A stretch of 9,659 nt of DNA from Flavobacteriaceae bacterium (GTDB taxonomy: Bacteria; Bacteroidota; Bacteroidia; Flavobacteriales; Flavobacteriaceae). A program made the position numbers and the translations under genes. Location: the NCBI GenBank assembly GCA_016780435.1, contig JADHLU010000024.1, positions 1 through 9,659 of the forward strand, given 5' to 3'. Below, one piece after another: positions 6,786 to 9,659 of this stretch. The number at the start of each line of letters is the position of its first letter. Positions within the stretch are counted from its first letter, which is position 1. The notes below the pieces were generated by a model. It was not told the origin of the DNA. It saw nothing but the letters and a program-made list of their open reading frames with translations, and did not search any database.

Positions 6786-6827
6786 ATTAAGAATTATTCG
6801 AAAATCGCAGGATACGGCACTTTTTTC

Positions 6828-7835
6828 TTACGGCCTACTAGAATGCGTGTAAAAGGTTCTGAAACAGACCTTATGCTGATCTTGGAGGGGTATTTCTTCT
6901 TGTTCATCTACCTCAAACAACAGTTGGTCGCCATCTAAACGTTCGTTGTACCGCATGCCTATTAGTTTCTGTGCTATTGGATCAAAATACCCCTGGTCGA
7001 ACCCAAACTGGGTATTTTCGGGTATACTCAAATAGGTTTTGACGTCAAGTGATTCTTTTACTTTGTTTGGCACACAGCTCTGAGTGATTCCAAAGAGCGA
7101 TTCGGCCACCAGGCGCCTAGTTAGTACACGGTCGTAATCTGTCCCCCACTGGCCAGCCTCTATTAGTATTGTTGGAATCGAACGATTGGCCAGATAGTCT
7201 CCGAAGCAGTTGATGTTAAAGGAATCGTCGAATCGCCCAACCCGTTGCCGAACCGATGTGTTGAAACCGTTGAAAACATCGCTGATTAAATCCATTGCGC
7301 GTCGGCGTGAATCTGTGAGCAGGCGCTGCTCATCTGCGGCTGGGGCCAAAAACGAAATGGCCGCTTCACGCCCCGTCTCACCGACAGTAAATCGCGTACG
7401 CTGATCGTGCAGGTTCAGGCAGAGGTCTGGAGCGAAGTCATCCAATAGCTTCATGAACGATTGGGTCTCTGGTTGCGTTTGAGCCAATGCATCTCGGTTC
7501 AAGTCGACCTGATTAGCGTTATTTCGCGTATAGGCCTGAGCCCCATCCGGATTCAATTGGAAAATAAATACAAAATTAAAGTGACTGAGATAATATTCGT
7601 CACCTCTAATCTGCACATAAAAATCGAATAAGCCACGAGTAGTCGTACTCTCGTTTCCATGCATTTGAGACCAGGCTAATAGCTTCAAAGGCCCCCTTCC
7701 CAATCGCAGCGCATAAATGGGCCTGCCTTCTACCGAGCGACCTATTTCCTGTAGTTCAGCGTGTTCTTTCAATACCTGATTTAATACATCTGGCGGAAGG
7801 TAGCGCGAATGAAAAACGGTGTCTGTATTCAACAT
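6828..7835 (-). CDS. M14 family zinc carboxypeptidase-like protein, cytoplasmic
   Basis: A 335-residue M14 metallopeptidase homologue. Zinc ligands appear as H59 and E62 (QMHGNES, the HxxE motif) and H143 (NLHDQ). N113-R114 (VDLNRD) matches the substrate-carboxylate-binding Asn-Arg pair, and E226 (ILIEAGQWG) matches the general-base glutamate of carboxypeptidase A. NPDGAQAY (95-102) is a further family landmark. All catalytic residues are therefore present. There is no signal peptide or membrane segment, so the protein should be cytoplasmic, which suggests trimming of imported peptides or murein fragments rather than secreted digestion. A C-terminal segment of about 80 residues extends past the peptidase core. 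The ATG at 7835 is the only reasonable start, because the next methionine lies inside the catalytic motif. No clear -7 box was seen upstream. Substrate is unknown. Confidence 0.88.
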   Translation of the reverse strand: MLNTDTVFHSRYLPPDVLNQVLKEHAELQEIGRSVEGRPIYALRLGRGPLKLLAWSQMHGNESTTTRGLFDFYVQIRGDEYYLSHFNFVFIFQLNPDGAQAYTRNNANQVDLNRDALAQTQPETQSFMKLLDDFAPDLCLNLHDQRTRFTVGETGREAAISFLAPAADEQRLLTDSRRRAMDLISDVFNGFNTSVRQRVGRFDDSFNINCFGDYLANRSIPTILIEAGQWGTDYDRVLTRRLVAESLFGITQSCVPNKVKESLDVKTYLSIPENTQFGFDQGYFDPIAQKLIGMRYNERLDGDQLLFEVDEQEEIPLQDQHKVCFRTFYTHSSRP

Positions 7836-7866
7836 GTTCAGAAGCGATTCACGGTTTCTAAGAGCT

Positions 7867-7874
7867 TATATTTG
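7867..7874 (+). promoter_or_regulatory. Bacteroidota-type -7 box for the lipoprotein gene
   Basis: TATATTTG is an exact TAnnTTTG match. It lies 16 bases before the ATG at 7891, so transcription would start near 7880 with a leader of about 10 bases. Its position inside the 5' part of a longer open frame supports the ATG at 7891 as the true start. No good TTTG -33 element is visible upstream. Confidence 0.55.
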
Positions 7875-7890
7875 TAGCAGATTCTATTAT

Positions 7891-8268
7891 ATGAGGCCAA
7901 AAATAACGTTAGTAGTTTTAATATCGACGCTCTATGGTTGTTATTCGCCACCAGATCGCGACTGCTCATTAGTGAAAACCGGTTCGTTTGAGTTTGTATC
8001 GGTAACAGATGGCGACACACTGGTCAGCCGCTTCACGCGCTACACTGATTATGAGATCGACTACTACCAAGGAAAAACCGACACCTCTGCCGTCAAGTGG
8101 GTCAATGACTGTGAGTTTGTGTTGCGCAACAAAAATCCCAAATCACTCAATGAACAGCAAGCCGTGCACATCAAGATTTTAAGTACCGATGAAGAAGGCT
8201 ACTCATTTGAATACGGCATATTAAAAGACGCCAAGCGTTTAAAGGGCTACGCTAGACGACTAGAATAA
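7891..8268 (+). CDS. Small conserved lipoprotein next to parC
   Basis: A 125-residue predicted lipoprotein of unknown function. The start MRPKITLVVLISTLYGC gives a short basic N-terminus, a hydrophobic core and a lipobox LYGC with C17 as the lipidated residue. The mature part is about 108 residues, mainly polar and probably beta-rich, with cysteines C25 and C74 that could form a disulfide. Recognisable stretches are DCSLVKTGSFEF (24-35), YYQGKTDTSAVKWVNDCEF (58-76) and HIKILSTDEEGYSFEYGI (93-110). It resembles small flavobacterial proteins that I recall being annotated as DNA topoisomerase IV only because they sit beside parC; nothing in this sequence resembles a topoisomerase. The frame is open back to 7819, but that extension destroys the signal peptide and overlaps the divergent peptidase gene. 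The 3' end overlaps parC by 9 bases. Confidence 0.82.
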   Translation: MRPKITLVVLISTLYGCYSPPDRDCSLVKTGSFEFVSVTDGDTLVSRFTRYTDYEIDYYQGKTDTSAVKWVNDCEFVLRNKNPKSLNEQQAVHIKILSTDEEGYSFEYGILKDAKRLKGYARRLE

Positions 8269-9659
8269 GCGAAGATCACCATCGTCAGAGGCTGTAGATG
8301 CGTCGGATTCATCTATATCGTCATCGATGACTTCTTCAGGGGTGTACTCAAGCGGCTCGTTTACAATCACCTGTTTGATTTTCTGTGTGGTCAACTGATT
8401 TCCCATGGCCTTTATGCCCTTGATCGCAATAAAATCAGCGACATCAACATCTTGAGCAGGCAGCTCCTCTTTTCCTCTTGGCTTGACAAATTCGAGTGTT
8501 ACCGATGGGCGGTAGTCGGATACCATTAACAGCAATTCAGATCCCTTAGATTCGCTAATCACCAGTTCTTCTTTTTGCTCTTGTTCGATTAAAAAACGCT
8601 TAATGTAATAGCGGTCGCGTTCAGCGTCAAAATAGATGACCGAAATGGGTTTTTGCGGCACCCATTTTTCAATGAGAATAGTGGATTCTGAAATGTGTAG
8701 ACTAAGATCTGGCACCACTGTTCTTACCAACCCTTCGGCGGTTCCAATCAGCAGTAAGTCGTTTGGCTTAAAGTCTCCGAGGTGTTTGCCGCGCTCATCG
8801 GTATTTAGACGTCCCGTCACTTCGTCAAACCATATGGCTCGTGGCTTCAGGGTGCTTCTGCCCGAAGATTTGAATTCGATGCGCTTAACCGGGTACTTGC
8901 TTACCAGATTTCCTTTTGAAGCCCTGCCTTTTATGAGTACTTCTGAAAAGTCAATGTCCCACTTCAGTTTCTTAATGCTACCTAACTGTCTGAGATAAAC
9001 GGTGACTACTTCGGCCTCACCGTTGGGGTTAGCCGAGAAATGTAGCACGCTGGCGCCCTCGACCTCTCCGACTAGGCTGTACGATTTATCTCGAGTAACA
9101 GCGGTGACGTTAAAGCGCTTAATGTATGACGCTCCTCCTTTGGGCAGCTTATAGATAAGGTTATACACCATGCGCTGGTCGTTCTTCTTGAACACGCCGG
9201 CATACAAAATGTCCTTGCCGACAAAAACCTTAGTATCCACTTTAGTGACCATCATTGTTCCGTCTTGAAGAAAGACAATGATGTCGTCGATGTCGCTGCA
9301 CTCGGCTACGTACTCGTCTTTTTTAAGCCCTGTACCTATAAAGCCTTCCTCTCTATTCATGTAGAGTTTAAGGTTGCGAATAACCACTTTAGTGGCTTCA
9401 ATGGCGTCGAAAACTTTTATTTCTGAACGGCGCTCTCTGCCCGCCCCGTACTTCTTCTTTAAGGCCTTAAAATAATTGACGGCATAGGGTACTATATGCT
9501 CTAAATGGTTTTTGACTTCTGCAATGTCTCCCTCCAAGGCCTCGATCAAAGAGGCCGCTTTGTCTAGATCAAATTTTGAGATTCGCTTAATCTTGATTTC
9601 AGTGAGCTTTTCAAGATCTTCATCGATTAGCGCCCGTTTTAAGTGTTTTATGTGAGGAG
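8260..9659 (-). CDS. parC: DNA topoisomerase IV subunit A (ParC), C-terminal part (runs off right edge)
   Basis: ParC is the DNA-cleaving subunit of topoisomerase IV, which decatenates daughter chromosomes with ParE. The frame is open to the right edge, giving 465 residues before the TAG at 8262-8260; the N-terminal active-site tyrosine region is outside the window. The first residues (LTEIKIKRISKFDLDKA) are the end of the cleavage core and its coiled-coil arm. After about residue 90 comes a C-terminal beta-pinwheel domain with repeated blade motifs such as ASYIKRFNVTAVTRDKSY and RYYIKRFLIE. No GyrA-box (QRRGGKG) is visible, which favours ParC over GyrA. The protein ends in a strongly acidic tail (EEVIDDDIDESDASTASDDGD). 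The TTG at 9549 is only an internal codon, not a start. GyrA remains a less likely alternative, since Bacteroidota annotations often say gyrase/topoisomerase IV subunit A. Confidence 0.9.
   Translation of the reverse strand, partial: PHIKHLKRALIDEDLEKLTEIKIKRISKFDLDKAASLIEALEGDIAEVKNHLEHIVPYAVNYFKALKKKYGAGRERRSEIKVFDAIEATKVVIRNLKLYMNREEGFIGTGLKKDEYVAECSDIDDIIVFLQDGTMMVTKVDTKVFVGKDILYAGVFKKNDQRMVYNLIYKLPKGGASYIKRFNVTAVTRDKSYSLVGEVEGASVLHFSANPNGEAEVVTVYLRQLGSIKKLKWDIDFSEVLIKGRASKGNLVSKYPVKRIEFKSSGRSTLKPRAIWFDEVTGRLNTDERGKHLGDFKPNDLLLIGTAEGLVRTVVPDLSLHISESTILIEKWVPQKPISVIYFDAERDRYYIKRFLIEQEQKEELVISESKGSELLLMVSDYRPSVTLEFVKPRGKEELPAQDVDVADFIAIKGIKAMGNQLTTQKIKQVIVNEPLEYTPEEVIDDDIDESDASTASDDGDLRLF

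Noticed and set aside
7819..7890. 24-codon N-terminal extension of the lipoprotein frame
   Set aside because: It overlaps the divergent peptidase gene, contains the -7 promoter box at 7867-7874, and would bury the lipoprotein signal peptide.

Overview
The window looks like ordinary core chromosome from a member of the Bacteroidota, most likely Flavobacteriales. Three things point there: close resemblance of most proteins to flavobacterial families recalled from memory; Bacteroidota-type -7 promoter boxes (TAnnTTTG) at several gene starts; and almost no Shine-Dalgarno sequences. There are no RNA genes, mobile elements, CRISPR arrays or long repeats, and no gene-free stretch above about 110 bases.

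Layout. At the left edge an HD-domain phosphohydrolase gene and lpxD form a minus-strand pair; lpxD runs off the edge. Divergent from it is a plus-strand run: tsaE (tRNA t6A modification), a gene of the alanine dehydrogenase/transhydrogenase family, and a small membrane-anchored protein that may carry DUF4258. This run meets a minus-strand monofunctional proline dehydrogenase end to end. The proline dehydrogenase shares a compact divergent promoter region with aroB (3-dehydroquinate synthase). aroB converges on an Lrp/AsnC regulator, which is followed on the same strand by an M14 zinc carboxypeptidase-like gene. Divergent from the peptidase is a small lipoprotein gene that converges on the C-terminal two-thirds or so of parC (topoisomerase IV subunit A), which runs off the right edge.

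How the genes relate. Most are housekeeping: lipid A synthesis, tRNA modification, shikimate pathway, chromosome decatenation. An amino-acid theme links the putative alanine dehydrogenase, proline dehydrogenase and the Lrp/AsnC regulator, all within about 4.3 kb, but a shared circuit is only an inference. All three convergent gene pairs overlap at their 3' ends, leaving no room for conventional terminators.

I found no convincing undescribed multi-gene system. The points most worth a second look are the substrate-site residues of the alanine dehydrogenase-like protein (the expected Lys and His are both replaced), the overlapping divergent promoters at 5153-5201, and the lipoprotein beside parC, whose homologues I recall being mislabelled as topoisomerase IV.
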